From Skeletonema tropicum (taxonomy: Eukaryota; Bacillariophyta; Thalassiosirophyceae; Thalassiosirales; Thalassiosiraceae), in NCBI GenBank assembly GCA_037178625.1, contig CM074141.1, positions 682,001 through 746,000 on the forward strand: 64,000 nucleotides of DNA, given 5' to 3'. Shown piece by piece: positions 29,411-39,035 of this stretch. Made by a program: the position numbers and the translations under genes. The notes below the pieces were generated by a model, which was not told the origin of the DNA, made no database searches, and saw nothing but the letters and a program-made list of their open reading frames with translations. Position 1 is the first letter of the stretch. Every line of letters starts with the position of its first letter.

Positions 29411-31995
29411 CAAACGTCTGAGCAGTGCTAACAAAAGCTTGCATCGAATCTCATTTTCGAGTATAATGGGCCACTAGTGCATATTGATGACGATTGATAC
29501 GATTTGGTAGAATTAGGAGCTGCTGGCCAGCCAAAACTCAAACTGGGCCTCTCATTTCAGCTACGAGATTGTAGCATCGCTTCTACACATGACAAACGTC
29601 TGAGCAGTGCTAACAAGCTTGTATCGTATCATTTCCGAGTATAATGGGCCACTAGAAGCGGCTCATGCGCATATTGACGACGATTGATACGATTTGGTAG
29701 AAGTAGAATGAGGAGCTGCTAGACAGCCCACACTGGACCTCTCAGACCAACTACGACGTTGTAGCGTCGCTTCTTCGTATGCAATGCGTCTGAGCAGTGC
29801 TAATGTGCTTGTATAGTATCGCCACCGAGTATAATGGGCCACTAGAAGCGGCTCATGCCCGTAGTGACGACGGTACATATGATTGAAGGAAGAATGTGGT
29901 GTCACTGGCTAGCCCACACTTGACCTCTAAGAGCTGCTACAAGACTGTAGCATCGCTACCACACGCTCTATCCGTCTGAGCAGTGCTAATGTGCTTGTAT
30001 AGTACCGCAACCGAGTATAATGGGCCACTAGAAGCGGCTCATGCGCATATTGACGACGATTGATACGATTTGGAAGAATGAGGAGCTGCTATACAGCCTA
30101 CAATAGACCTCTCAGAGCAGCTATGACATTGTAGCGTCACTTCCATGTAAGCTGTCCGTCTTAGCAGTGCTAATGTGCTTGTATAGTATCACAGCCAAGT
30201 ATAATGGGCCACTAGAAGCGGCACATGCTCATATTGATGACGATAGATACGATGTGGTTGAATGTGGTATAGCTGGCCAGCCCAAATTTTGGACCTCTCA
30301 GCAGCCACAACGTTGCATCATCGGTTCTATGCGCGCAATCTGTCTGAGCAGTGCTAATGCACAGAGTATAATGGGCCACTAGAAGCGGCTCATGAGCATA
30401 TTGACGATGATTGATACGATTTGGTAGAATGTGGTATGCTGGCTAGCCCACACTTGACCTCTAAGAGCAGCTACAAGACTGTAGCATCGCTACCACACGC
30501 TCTATCCGTCTGAGCAGTGCTAATGTGCTTGTATAGTACCGCCACCGAGTATAATGGGCCACTAGAAGCGGCTCATGCCCGTAGTGACGACGGTACATAT
30601 GATTGAAGGAAGAATGTGGTGTCACTGGCTAGCCCACACTTGACCTCTAAGAGCTGCTACAAGACTGTAGCATCGCTACCACACGCTCTATCCGTCTGAG
30701 CAGTGCTAATGTGCTTGTATAGTACCGCAACCGAGTATAATGGGCCACTAGAAGCGGCTCATGCCCGAAGTGACGACGATTGATACGATATGGTAGAATG
30801 TGGTGATGCTGGCTAGCCCACACTGGACCTCTAAGAGCAGCTACAAGACTGTAGCATCGCTACCACACGCTCTATCCGTCTGAGCAGTGCTAATGTGCTT
30901 GTATAGTACCGCAACCGAGTATAATGGGCCACTAGAAGCGGCTCATGCCCGTAGTGACGACGGTACATATGATTGAAGGAAGAATGTGGTGTCACTGGCT
31001 AGCCCACACTTGACCTCTAAGAGCTGCTACAAGACTGTAGCATCGCTACCACACGCTCTATCCGTCTGAGCAGTGCTAATGTGCTTGTATAGTACCGCAA
31101 CCGAGTATAATGGGCCACTAGAAGCGGCTCATGCCCGTAGTGACGACGGTACATATGATTGAAGGAAGAATGTGGTGTCACTGGCTAGCCCACACTTGAC
31201 CTCTAAGAGCTGCTACAAGACTGTAGCATCGCTACCACACGCTCTATCCGTCTGAGCAGTGCTAATGTGCTTGTATAGTACCGCAACCGAGTATAATGGG
31301 CCACTAGAAGCGGCTCATGCCCGAAGTGACGACGATTGATACGATATGGTAGAATGTGGTGATGCTGGCTAGCCCACACTGGACCTCTAAGAGCAGCTAC
31401 AAGACTGTAGCATCGCTACCACACGCTCTATCCGTCTGAGCAGTGCTAATGTGCTTTGTATAGTATTGCCTCCGAGTATAATGGGCCACTAGAAGCGGCT
31501 CATGCCCGTAGTGACGACGATACATATGATATGGTAGAATGTGGTGATGCTGGCTAGCCCACAATAGACCTCTAAGAGCAGCTACAAGACTGTAGCATCG
31601 CTACCACTCGCTCAATCCGTCTGAGCAGTGCCAATGTGTTTGTATAGTATCGCCACCGAGTATAATGGGCCACTCTAGAGAAGCGGCTCATGCGCATATT
31701 GACAATGATAGATACGATGTGGTTGAATGTGGTGTCACTGGCTTGCCCACATTTTGGACCTCTCTCAGACCAGCTTTGCAGCGTCGCTTCTTTCGATGCA
31801 ATGCGTCTGAGCAGTGCTAATGTGCTTGTATATACTATCGCCACACCGACTATAATGGGCCACTAGAAGCGCCTTATAGCTATACTGACGACGATATATA
31901 GATACGATCTGGTTGAATGTATGATGTAGTGATGCCGGCCAGTCCACACTGGTCCTCTCGTATCAGCTATATATGTACGAGACTGTAGTATCGCT
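29411..31995. repeat. Satellite array, ~14 units of ~184 bp
   Basis: The word gagcagtgctaa recurs at about 29418, 29601, 29791, 29977, 30161, 30345, 30517, 30697, 30881, 31067, 31253, 31437, 31621 and 31808, a spacing of 172-190 bp. A second constant box in every unit is tataatgggccactagaagc. The units at each end are most diverged and those at 30500-31440 most alike. Two unit types can be told apart: one with cggtacatatgattgaagg, the other with cgattgatacgatatgg. In the centre they alternate in an A-B-A-A-B order, a hint of higher-order duplication. No protein frame runs through the array. Confidence 0.9.
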
Positions 31996-32461
31996 TCTAT
32001 TAACGCATTTTGAATGGTTGAATAATTGGAAAACTTTTTAATCTGACATGTGGGTGCGATTTCATTCATTCTTTAGTTGCGCTTTTTTCATTCGCATTTA
32101 TGCTTATCAGTCGATCTCTATATTACTGTTATCAAGCTGTTATTGAAATTGAAGCTTGAAGTGACAAAAAACTCAGAAGTGTTGTTGTCGTTGTCACTCT
32201 GGGTCGTCTTTTATACTTATGACCACACACTGCAAGTCGATGACCGCCGGCCATTGTGTTGCATAGTGTCGATGGTGACGGTGGTTTGTGCTACGTTCGG
32301 CTGAATGAAAGATTGTCAACTATATGCGTGTAGTGTGCATGTGTCAAACGATTTTGTGACCACACCTCGACTGCAAAAATCAATAAATACCATGGCGTCA
32401 CAACGATCACTTTGAGCGCACGATTTTTCATTTTTCCCGTATATATGTCCAATGAAATAAA
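31996..32461. other. Intergenic, upstream of the low-complexity gene
   Basis: No gene is recognised. The last 60 bases contain cgtatatatgtccaatgaaataaa before the ATG at 32462. Confidence 0.4.
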
Positions 32462-34504
32462 ATGGCAGCATCATCATCACAGCAAAGCCAAATAATACTA
32501 AGCCGCCGCCGTCGTCGCCTCACCACAGAAGCAAATTCTCATGGTCCATATCTCTGGTCAGGTGCGGATATTGAAAATGCTCTCTTGTGGTTCCCTCCTC
32601 CTCGTTCTATTACTGTGAAACAACAGCAACATAATGCGGATAGCGAAAAAACGACGACGGCAGTGGAGGAGGGGAGCACTGCTACTACTGCTGATTATTT
32701 GTTAGAGGTAAAAGATAAAGGAGGATCCAATGATAAGACGTCATTACCATCATCATCAGTGGCACAACAGCAGCAACAAGAAGAAAAAGAGGAAGGAAAT
32801 GAATTTCTTCGATTGTTACTCCACTCACGTGGGATATGGAATCCTCGCCCTTTCAAAAAGAAGAAGAAGAAGAAGAAGCAGCGATCTCCTACGACTACCA
32901 ACAGTACTACCGATAAACGAAAACAAAAGAGGAAGAAACGAAATATTGATGACATCAGTAGCAGCAGCAATGTAAATTATGAGGGGGACAATGATAATTG
33001 TACGAAACCATCTCCTCCTCCTACTACTACTACGGAAATGCCATCACAACCATTGCAATCTGTTCTAATGGGATATTATCATCAACAACTTGTTCATCCA
33101 AAGGTAGTGGGAGGAGTGACACCATCAGATGATTCGTCTTCTTTGGATGAGAATAAAAATAATAATGGCATTAGCAACAACAAAGATAATGACACAACAG
33201 CAGCAGTAACAAAAACGACGGCAGCAGCAGCAGTAGCAAGAGCAGAAGCGACTCTTGAGGCATCTACCAAATTATATAACGATTTAACTACCATCATTTC
33301 GTCAAGACGGTATACTCAAAATATCTATCAAGCTTCACTTCATACAACTACAACTTTGACTTCATCATCATCATCTCAACAGCAAGAACATCCACCAATA
33401 CAACAACACGAGGACCACAAAAAATCATTATTCATCAACATCAACATGATGTCCAACAAAATTGATCAATACATGGTCCATCCTACAACATGTGTACGAC
33501 GAGTGTATGCTTCCAGTATCTATGATCGATTGTTACATCTTGCTCGTACTACTACCGACACCACCACCACCAACAACAACAACAACAACAATGACGAAGA
33601 AGTAGTAGCACCAACAGCAGGTTCTTCTTCTCCTTCTTCAAAAGAGGTACAGAAATTTCTTCAAAAGTTGTTTGGATTGGCCTCCACAACAACAACAACA
33701 ACAGCAGCAGCAGCAGCAGCAGCAAAAAAAAAGGGTTGTGAAAGTGAAAATAATAATAATAATGATGGAAAGATCCAAGAAGTGATTTTATTGTTGGTAT
33801 TGGAACCTTGGAGGAGGTTGCAAGTGCAAGTACAAGTGCGTCAAAGACAATTATTGAAGAATAAGAAAAGTAGTAGTGAGGAGGATGAGAGTAGGATTCA
33901 AGAAGATTCGATGAAGCTATTTCCATTGCTGACATCTCAAATTATATCACCACCACCACCAGCAGCAGCAGCGGCAACAACAGCGTCAGATGATGACACA
34001 ACAATTGATGAATCATCTACACAGCTCATTACTACTTTGCTGGTCAACTCTATTCTACAAACCAACAACTTGGATACATCATGGTGGTCTCAACCTTCTC
34101 CACTACTCTGCACTGTATCTCACTATCATTTCCCGATTGCACGGAACTATATGTATTATTGGGTGGATAGAGCGTTAGTTACTCATGCAAGTTGCTACCA
34201 CCACCAAGATGATACCATTAGGAACGACAAAAATAATAATGGCAAAGAAGAAGAAGATGATGATGTAATGGAGGAGGAGGGGTTTCATCATGCTGTGAAA
34301 CGGATACAAGAATTTTATCAGACAAGTCATCGGTTACGTAATCTTCTTGTTCATTTTATTCGTAATATGGAAGAGGAAATAATGCGAACAATGTCATCAT
34401 CATCATCTTTGAGGTTGAGAGGTGATGGGGAGGTGGAGGATGAGAGTGAGGTGTTTCAAACATCTTTGGCTTTGAGGGCTGTTAAACGAGCTCTGGATGA
34501 GTAG
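32462..34504 (+). CDS. Low-complexity Asn/Gln/Ser/Thr-rich protein (680 aa), unknown
   Basis: A single exon from ATG 32462. Trinucleotide-repeat DNA encodes runs of Q, N, T, A, S and K (KKKKKKKK near residue 135). Between them are ordered stretches: an N-terminal HGPYLWSGADIENALLWFPP, a helix EVQKFLQKLFGLAS, EVILLLVLEPWRRLQVQVQVRQRQLL, and a C-terminal region containing HYHFPIARNYMYYWVDRALVTHASC and a helix with RIQEFYQTSHRLRNLLVHFIRNMEEEI. Those blocks look like a helical-repeat protein diluted by insertions. I do not recognise the family. No signal peptide is seen. The homopolymer runs may vary between strains. Confidence 0.6.
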   Translation: MAASSSQQSQIILSRRRRRLTTEANSHGPYLWSGADIENALLWFPPPRSITVKQQQHNADSEKTTTAVEEGSTATTADYLLEVKDKGGSNDKTSLPSSSVAQQQQQEEKEEGNEFLRLLLHSRGIWNPRPFKKKKKKKKQRSPTTTNSTTDKRKQKRKKRNIDDISSSSNVNYEGDNDNCTKPSPPPTTTTEMPSQPLQSVLMGYYHQQLVHPKVVGGVTPSDDSSSLDENKNNNGISNNKDNDTTAAVTKTTAAAAVARAEATLEASTKLYNDLTTIISSRRYTQNIYQASLHTTTTLTSSSSSQQQEHPPIQQHEDHKKSLFININMMSNKIDQYMVHPTTCVRRVYASSIYDRLLHLARTTTDTTTTNNNNNNNDEEVVAPTAGSSSPSSKEVQKFLQKLFGLASTTTTTTAAAAAAAKKKGCESENNNNNDGKIQEVILLLVLEPWRRLQVQVQVRQRQLLKNKKSSSEEDESRIQEDSMKLFPLLTSQIISPPPPAAAAATTASDDDTTIDESSTQLITTLLVNSILQTNNLDTSWWSQPSPLLCTVSHYHFPIARNYMYYWVDRALVTHASCYHHQDDTIRNDKNNNGKEEEDDDVMEEEGFHHAVKRIQEFYQTSHRLRNLLVHFIRNMEEEIMRTMSSSSSLRLRGDGEVEDESEVFQTSLALRAVKRALDE

Positions 34505-35474
34505 ATTCTATGATTTCAATGGAGTCAGTATCATGTAGATGAAGGAAGTTTCTCCTCTGCAGCGAGCTATCAACTTGATACTAATAGTATTGTAGCTCAA
34601 GTTTATTGAAGCTTTATTACTTTATTGAAGCTTGCACAGTACTTGAGTTACCGATGCTTGTTCCTTGTGCTTTTTACTCGTTGAGCCACAGATGGCTGGA
34701 GCTTCTCTTCGGGATTGAAAATCACCAGTTTGAAGTTGAAAAAGTCTGGAGTACCGTTTCACAAATTTTACTCCCGTCCACTCGAACACGTTGCGACATC
34801 TCTCCTTGAGAACTTGATTAGGCAGTGCGCAATAATCACTAAGTTGCTTTTTGGCCTGTGTTATCCTCTGTCTTGAGCGGTACTCTTGTCAGCGGTCAGA
34901 GATTCTGCGAAGAGAAGCTATTGACACCGGTACCTACGAGAACCTGCAAAGTTTGCTAACTGTCTTACGTGTTTTAATCCCGAGTCGTCCGCATGATCTG
35001 AGATGATCTGACAAATGTCTGAGAGGACAGAATTACCTGTAATAAAAGCTAACTGTCAACTTTAGTTCAGTACCGCGTCATCACATTCTGCTGTCAAGGA
35101 GCGTTACTAAAACTTCAGGGGATCATCATCCAATTATATAATTCCTACGTACAAAAATGGCTATCGTTGCTAAGATGGTCGAAGACAAGTTGGAAACCGG
35201 TTACAGTGCGTCCAGAAGATTTCAGATCCCAGATCTTGATGGTCTTCGCGAGGTCTTCGTGGATGGTGTCTTGACGATGATGGCTCGTTGCGGCGTTGAG
35301 CAAGGGTTGTGCAGCAAACAATAAACAATTGTTATCATAAAAACCTGTGATTTATTCTCCCTCTTGCCTTGAAAGCCTGAAACCTGCATATACTCTCCAC
35401 GCACTCCAAAGCCTAAAGGTAGCCACCAAGTGAACATAATAGAGGAAGATAGCAAGAAGCAAAACGACGAAATC
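34505..35474. other. Intergenic with a possible 55-codon ORF
   Basis: A short frame at 35157-35324 (MAIVAKMVEDKLETGYSA start, 55 residues) precedes the kinase and could be an upstream ORF or a first exon. A pyrimidine-rich acceptor (ccttgaaag) near 35371 is in frame with the kinase, but I could not find a matching good donor. The rest holds nothing I recognise. Confidence 0.35.
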
Positions 35475-36869
35475 ATGACTTTGTTAGTCGACTCCATCAT
35501 CTGCGATAAGCGTCTCATGGCTAGAGACCTCGCACGTCGAAGCAGTGATGACTTCCGCGACACATATGGTCATTCGCCTCTGGACTCGGTCGCACCATTT
35601 CAGAAAGATGAGATCATCCTTGGCCGAAGAGTGGGAGCGGGGTCATTCTCGAACGTGTACGACATCCAGGACTTTGATCTTTCTCCCAAATCATCCAAGA
35701 AATACACCAAGGAGCAAGTCAAGAAGAGAGAAGCAATCGCCAGGTCCGTGAGAAACGGTGCAAAGTACGTCATGAAGTCCCTCAAAGACAAGTTGGAGGA
35801 CGACGAGGATCACTTTCACCTCGCAGCTCAAGATATCACCCGTGAAACTGAGGTGTTAGCAGCTCTAAATCACCCAAATATCATCAAGCTTCATGGCGTA
35901 ACTGACAGCCGGCATGACGCTTTTCTGAACGGTGCATCCGAGTACTTCATCATCTTGGAGAAGCTAGATTGTACTTTGCAGGACAAATTAGATGGGTGGG
36001 CTAAGAACTCTTTCAATCCAGCAAGGTCATTCACTTCTTTGCGCAGTAGCTTCAACACCAGGCCAGTAGACAAGGAACCATTGGACGAAGAAAGATCTAT
36101 CCACAGTCGGCTACGTGTAGCTGCTTCTCTCGCCAGTGCTGTTGATTGTCTGCATAAGCAGGGAGTCATCTTCCGAGATCTTAAACCAGATAATGTCGGT
36201 TTCGATCGGCATGGCAACCTCAAGTTGTTCGACTTTGGTCTGTCTAGATTCATGCCACAAGGTGGAGATCACTACAAAGACGTACATGAGATGAGTGGCT
36301 CAGGAACACCAAGGTATACTTCTCCTGAAGTGATCTTTTATGATCCCTACAACCTCAAGGCGGATGTATATTCATTTTCTGTAGTATTATGGGAGATTTT
36401 GAGTCTGAAGAAGCCCTTTGCCAAGTACAAGCAGAGAAAAGATCTCGAGAGGGCCTTATCCAAAGTTGAATGCACTTGCCTTACCATAAATCAAAGATGG
36501 CCTGAGCCGATTCAAGATATCATCAAGAGCGGCTTATCAAGAGATCTTTGGGCCCGTCCGAAGATGAGTGAGATGGGTAAAGTTCTCAATCAATGCACTG
36601 TCAAGGGGGTAGCGTATTGCAACGGTGAGAATGTGGGTGATTCAAGACTTACCAAAAGCCTCAACACTCCTTCCCGTCTTCCGTCCAGAAGAGGGATGCA
36701 GAACTTCCGTTCGTCACTCAATTCTTCTTTCAAGCCCAAGAAAAACGTCTTGCGAAATCTGTCAGAGTCTGAGACATCAGTCACCACTGATAATATGTCT
36801 TATGAAGAGTTTGTACGCATAGAAGGAGAGAAATGGGACAAAAGTCTGCACAGTCTAGACAGTTTTTGA
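35475..36869 (+). CDS. Serine/threonine protein kinase (464 aa)
   Basis: Protein kinase domain over roughly residues 45-340. The glycine loop is VGAGSFSNVY, the ATP-binding lysine is in AKYVMKSLK, the helix-C glutamate is probably in TRETEVL, the catalytic loop is IFRDLKPDNV, DFG is intact, and SPEV stands in for APE. The HRD histidine is replaced by Phe, which occurs in some active kinases. About 55 residues separate the hinge from the next helix, an insertion rich in Ser/Arg/Phe. The C-terminal tail is Ser/Lys-rich. ATG 35475 is the first ATG in the frame, but the frame is open upstream to about 35363, so an extra N-terminal exon is possible. It resembles the tyrosine-kinase-like group common in diatoms. 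The substrate is unknown. Confidence 0.85.
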   Translation: MTLLVDSIICDKRLMARDLARRSSDDFRDTYGHSPLDSVAPFQKDEIILGRRVGAGSFSNVYDIQDFDLSPKSSKKYTKEQVKKREAIARSVRNGAKYVMKSLKDKLEDDEDHFHLAAQDITRETEVLAALNHPNIIKLHGVTDSRHDAFLNGASEYFIILEKLDCTLQDKLDGWAKNSFNPARSFTSLRSSFNTRPVDKEPLDEERSIHSRLRVAASLASAVDCLHKQGVIFRDLKPDNVGFDRHGNLKLFDFGLSRFMPQGGDHYKDVHEMSGSGTPRYTSPEVIFYDPYNLKADVYSFSVVLWEILSLKKPFAKYKQRKDLERALSKVECTCLTINQRWPEPIQDIIKSGLSRDLWARPKMSEMGKVLNQCTVKGVAYCNGENVGDSRLTKSLNTPSRLPSRRGMQNFRSSLNSSFKPKKNVLRNLSESETSVTTDNMSYEEFVRIEGEKWDKSLHSLDSF

Positions 36870-37604
36870 AGCTTTGATGATGTAAAGTGTTAAAATGTAA
36901 AATAGTAATTAGTATCTACTTACTCTAATTTTGATGACTATCTACTTCTAGTCTATGAACCTTTGTTATTGTTACCAACCTTCACAGATCGATTGCGTTG
37001 ATAATCAAAGTATTGATCATCACCTCTTTCAATCCCACCGCTTGAGCAACAGAAGTAAATCAAGGTTTTCTGGTGATAGAGAGGCAGCACCGCACTATCA
37101 TTATGTTTTTGCTTTTCCTTTCGTTCTCATGGTTGCATGCTTGATTGAAGCTGTCAGCTGTTGTTGAAGCAAGCCAAGATTCTGTACAGGGAGGTGCAGG
37201 TAGGTGCCGCGAACCGCGAACTCAACCCCCCTGATCCCTGATCGGCTTAAACCCCCCCTCCAAATCACAGCCTAGCCAAAATATTTAGACCTCCCTCGCG
37301 ATTTCTACTAGCACTTACCTACTAGATAATGTTAGACCCCCCTAGAGCAGACTAGCCAAATTTTAGACCCCCCGAGGAGTTTTGTTTGCGGCACTCCCTG
37401 TTCCCTGTACATAATAGCTGAGCGAGAGCGAGCGCTGAAAGCAAGGACTCCCTTTGTAATTGTCCCGATTGAAGAGCTCCCCATTACGCTGTCTGCCCCC
37501 GCCGCCATTGAAACTCTTTTTGCTCTTTTTTCAATCTCTCCATGTCAAAGAAGCTACCATAATACCGAGCTCTCACAGAATATCAAGTAAGCAACACAGC
37601 TACA
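36870..37604. other. Intergenic with foldback element
   Basis: 3' flank of the kinase and 5' flank of RRS1. It holds the inverted-repeat element described at 37184-37410; no coding gene is recognised. Confidence 0.4.
37184..37410. mobile_element. Foldback/MITE-like element with C-rich core
   Basis: The left end gtacagggaggtgc...gtgccgcgaac and the right end gtttgcggcac...tccctgtac are imperfect inverted repeats of about 27-31 bp. The 227-bp unit is C-rich on the plus strand, with repeated ttagaccccc words and two tagccaaa words. It has no coding frame. No clear target duplication is seen. Confidence 0.5.
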
Positions 37605-39035
37605 ATGGCACGAAGAAAGGCACCTGCTGCTCGAAAGAGTAAAAAGGAAGAAGAGGTTGTTTTAGAGGAGGAAGAAGCATCTACGAGTAGCGCTTCAGTT
37701 GCCGAGTCGGAAGAGGAAGACAGTGAAAATGATCACAATGAAGAACAAGAGGATGCAGGTGATGTACAGAGCGAAGAAGAAGAGGGAAGTGACGAAGAGG
37801 TGAACTCATCCGATGAAGAATCGTCTGGAGAAGAAGAAAGTGATGATGACGAGTCTCCTGAGAATGCTGATGATGCCAATACTGACAGCGTAGGTCAGAA
37901 TGAACAGTGTACCTTTGATCTCGGAAACTTGTTATCGTTCAATACACATCAAGTAAATGCTGCAGAACTTTACAGCGGCAAGAGCAGTCTCAACAAGGAA
38001 TGGTACGACGCTCGACCTCCAACGATTGAAGCTACCAAGACCACACTTCCAAATGCCATCAATGAATCGATGCTTCTTGCCAAAGCTGCCGAGGGTACGA
38101 CACAATTACTTCGTGAGTTGTGGAAGTTGCCCACGGAAAAGACAGATTTGGGACTATTGGCCAAGTTGCCGACGGCGGAAACACGATTGCCACGAATGTT
38201 ACCCCCTCCACCACCGAAACAACTCACCAAGTGGGAACAATTTGCAAAGGAGCGTGGTATTGCTCCAAAGGGGAAACAATCTCGTAAGGTATTTGATGAG
38301 GCTACCGGAGAATGGAAACATCTCACAGGATCTCTTGATAATAAGGCGAATGCAGGTCCAGAGTCTTGGCCTATCATTGAGGTTAAGAAGAATGATGACC
38401 CGATGCAAGACCCGTGGGAGAGACTTCGTGAGGAGAAGAAGAGCCGTATTGGTAAGAATACTGAGTCTAGGATGAGGAATGCAGAGAGGGCTGGTACTTT
38501 GGAGAAGGGCACTGCCAACCGCATGATGAAAAATATGAAGAAGCAGGAAAAACAAAAGGTGTTGATGAGGCAGAAGGAGAGGGAGATGGGGCTGGTAGCC
38601 CCAGTCGGTGTTCCTGTCGACATGAGATCGGGAGGTGAGAGAGCGCAGCGTGGCAAGCCGTCGACTCAGTTGGCACTTAGGGCCACCCAAACATCGACTG
38701 CTTCGTTGGGCAGGTTTGATAAGCAGATAGAAGGAGAGCCAGAGCGTCAATTGAATAAGAATACCAAGAAGCGCAAATTGGATCCCTCTGTGACTGGTAA
38801 TACCAACAAGAAGTACCTTCAAACGGAAGCGCAGAAGAGTCAAGATATATTGTCTAAGGTGATGAATGGATCGAAGCAGAAGGATCGTGATGTCAAGAAG
38901 GGCAAGTATGCCAAGGGTGAGACTGCTTATGATTACGATTTTGATGATGGGTTGGGTAGCGGAACGTTCAAGAAGAAGAAGGGAAGAGCTGGGGCTGGAA
39001 AGATGAAGAAATTGACGAAGAAGAGAATAATGTAA
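37605..39035 (+). CDS. RRS1: Ribosome biogenesis regulator RRS1 homologue (476 aa)
   Basis: RRS1 works with RPF2 to bring 5S RNP (5S rRNA, uL5, uL18) into 90S/pre-60S particles in the nucleolus. The family core is plain: FDLGNLLSF (~104-112), TTQLLRELWKLPTE (~165-178), KLPTAETRLPR (~187-197), LTKWEQFAKERGI (~207-219) and the FDEATGEWKH turn (~230-239). These match the order in yeast and human RRS1. An acidic leader of ~100 residues and a long Lys-rich tail ending KMKKLTKKRIM are extra. Being intronless with a clear ATG, the model is firm. Its last codons and 3' flank have been copied to 44241 with the neighbouring F-box gene. Confidence 0.9.
   Translation: MARRKAPAARKSKKEEEVVLEEEEASTSSASVAESEEEDSENDHNEEQEDAGDVQSEEEEGSDEEVNSSDEESSGEEESDDDESPENADDANTDSVGQNEQCTFDLGNLLSFNTHQVNAAELYSGKSSLNKEWYDARPPTIEATKTTLPNAINESMLLAKAAEGTTQLLRELWKLPTEKTDLGLLAKLPTAETRLPRMLPPPPPKQLTKWEQFAKERGIAPKGKQSRKVFDEATGEWKHLTGSLDNKANAGPESWPIIEVKKNDDPMQDPWERLREEKKSRIGKNTESRMRNAERAGTLEKGTANRMMKNMKKQEKQKVLMRQKEREMGLVAPVGVPVDMRSGGERAQRGKPSTQLALRATQTSTASLGRFDKQIEGEPERQLNKNTKKRKLDPSVTGNTNKKYLQTEAQKSQDILSKVMNGSKQKDRDVKKGKYAKGETAYDYDFDDGLGSGTFKKKKGRAGAGKMKKLTKKRIM

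Noticed and set aside
29411..31995. Satellite as a CRISPR array or as the centromere
   Set aside because: Units are ~184 bp with no unique spacers and the host is eukaryotic, so it is not CRISPR. Diatom centromeres described so far are defined by low GC, not by satellites, and nothing here shows CENH3 binding.
37970..38843. Minus-strand frames of 228 and 214 codons over RRS1
   Set aside because: Antisense to the conserved RRS1 core; no domain of their own.
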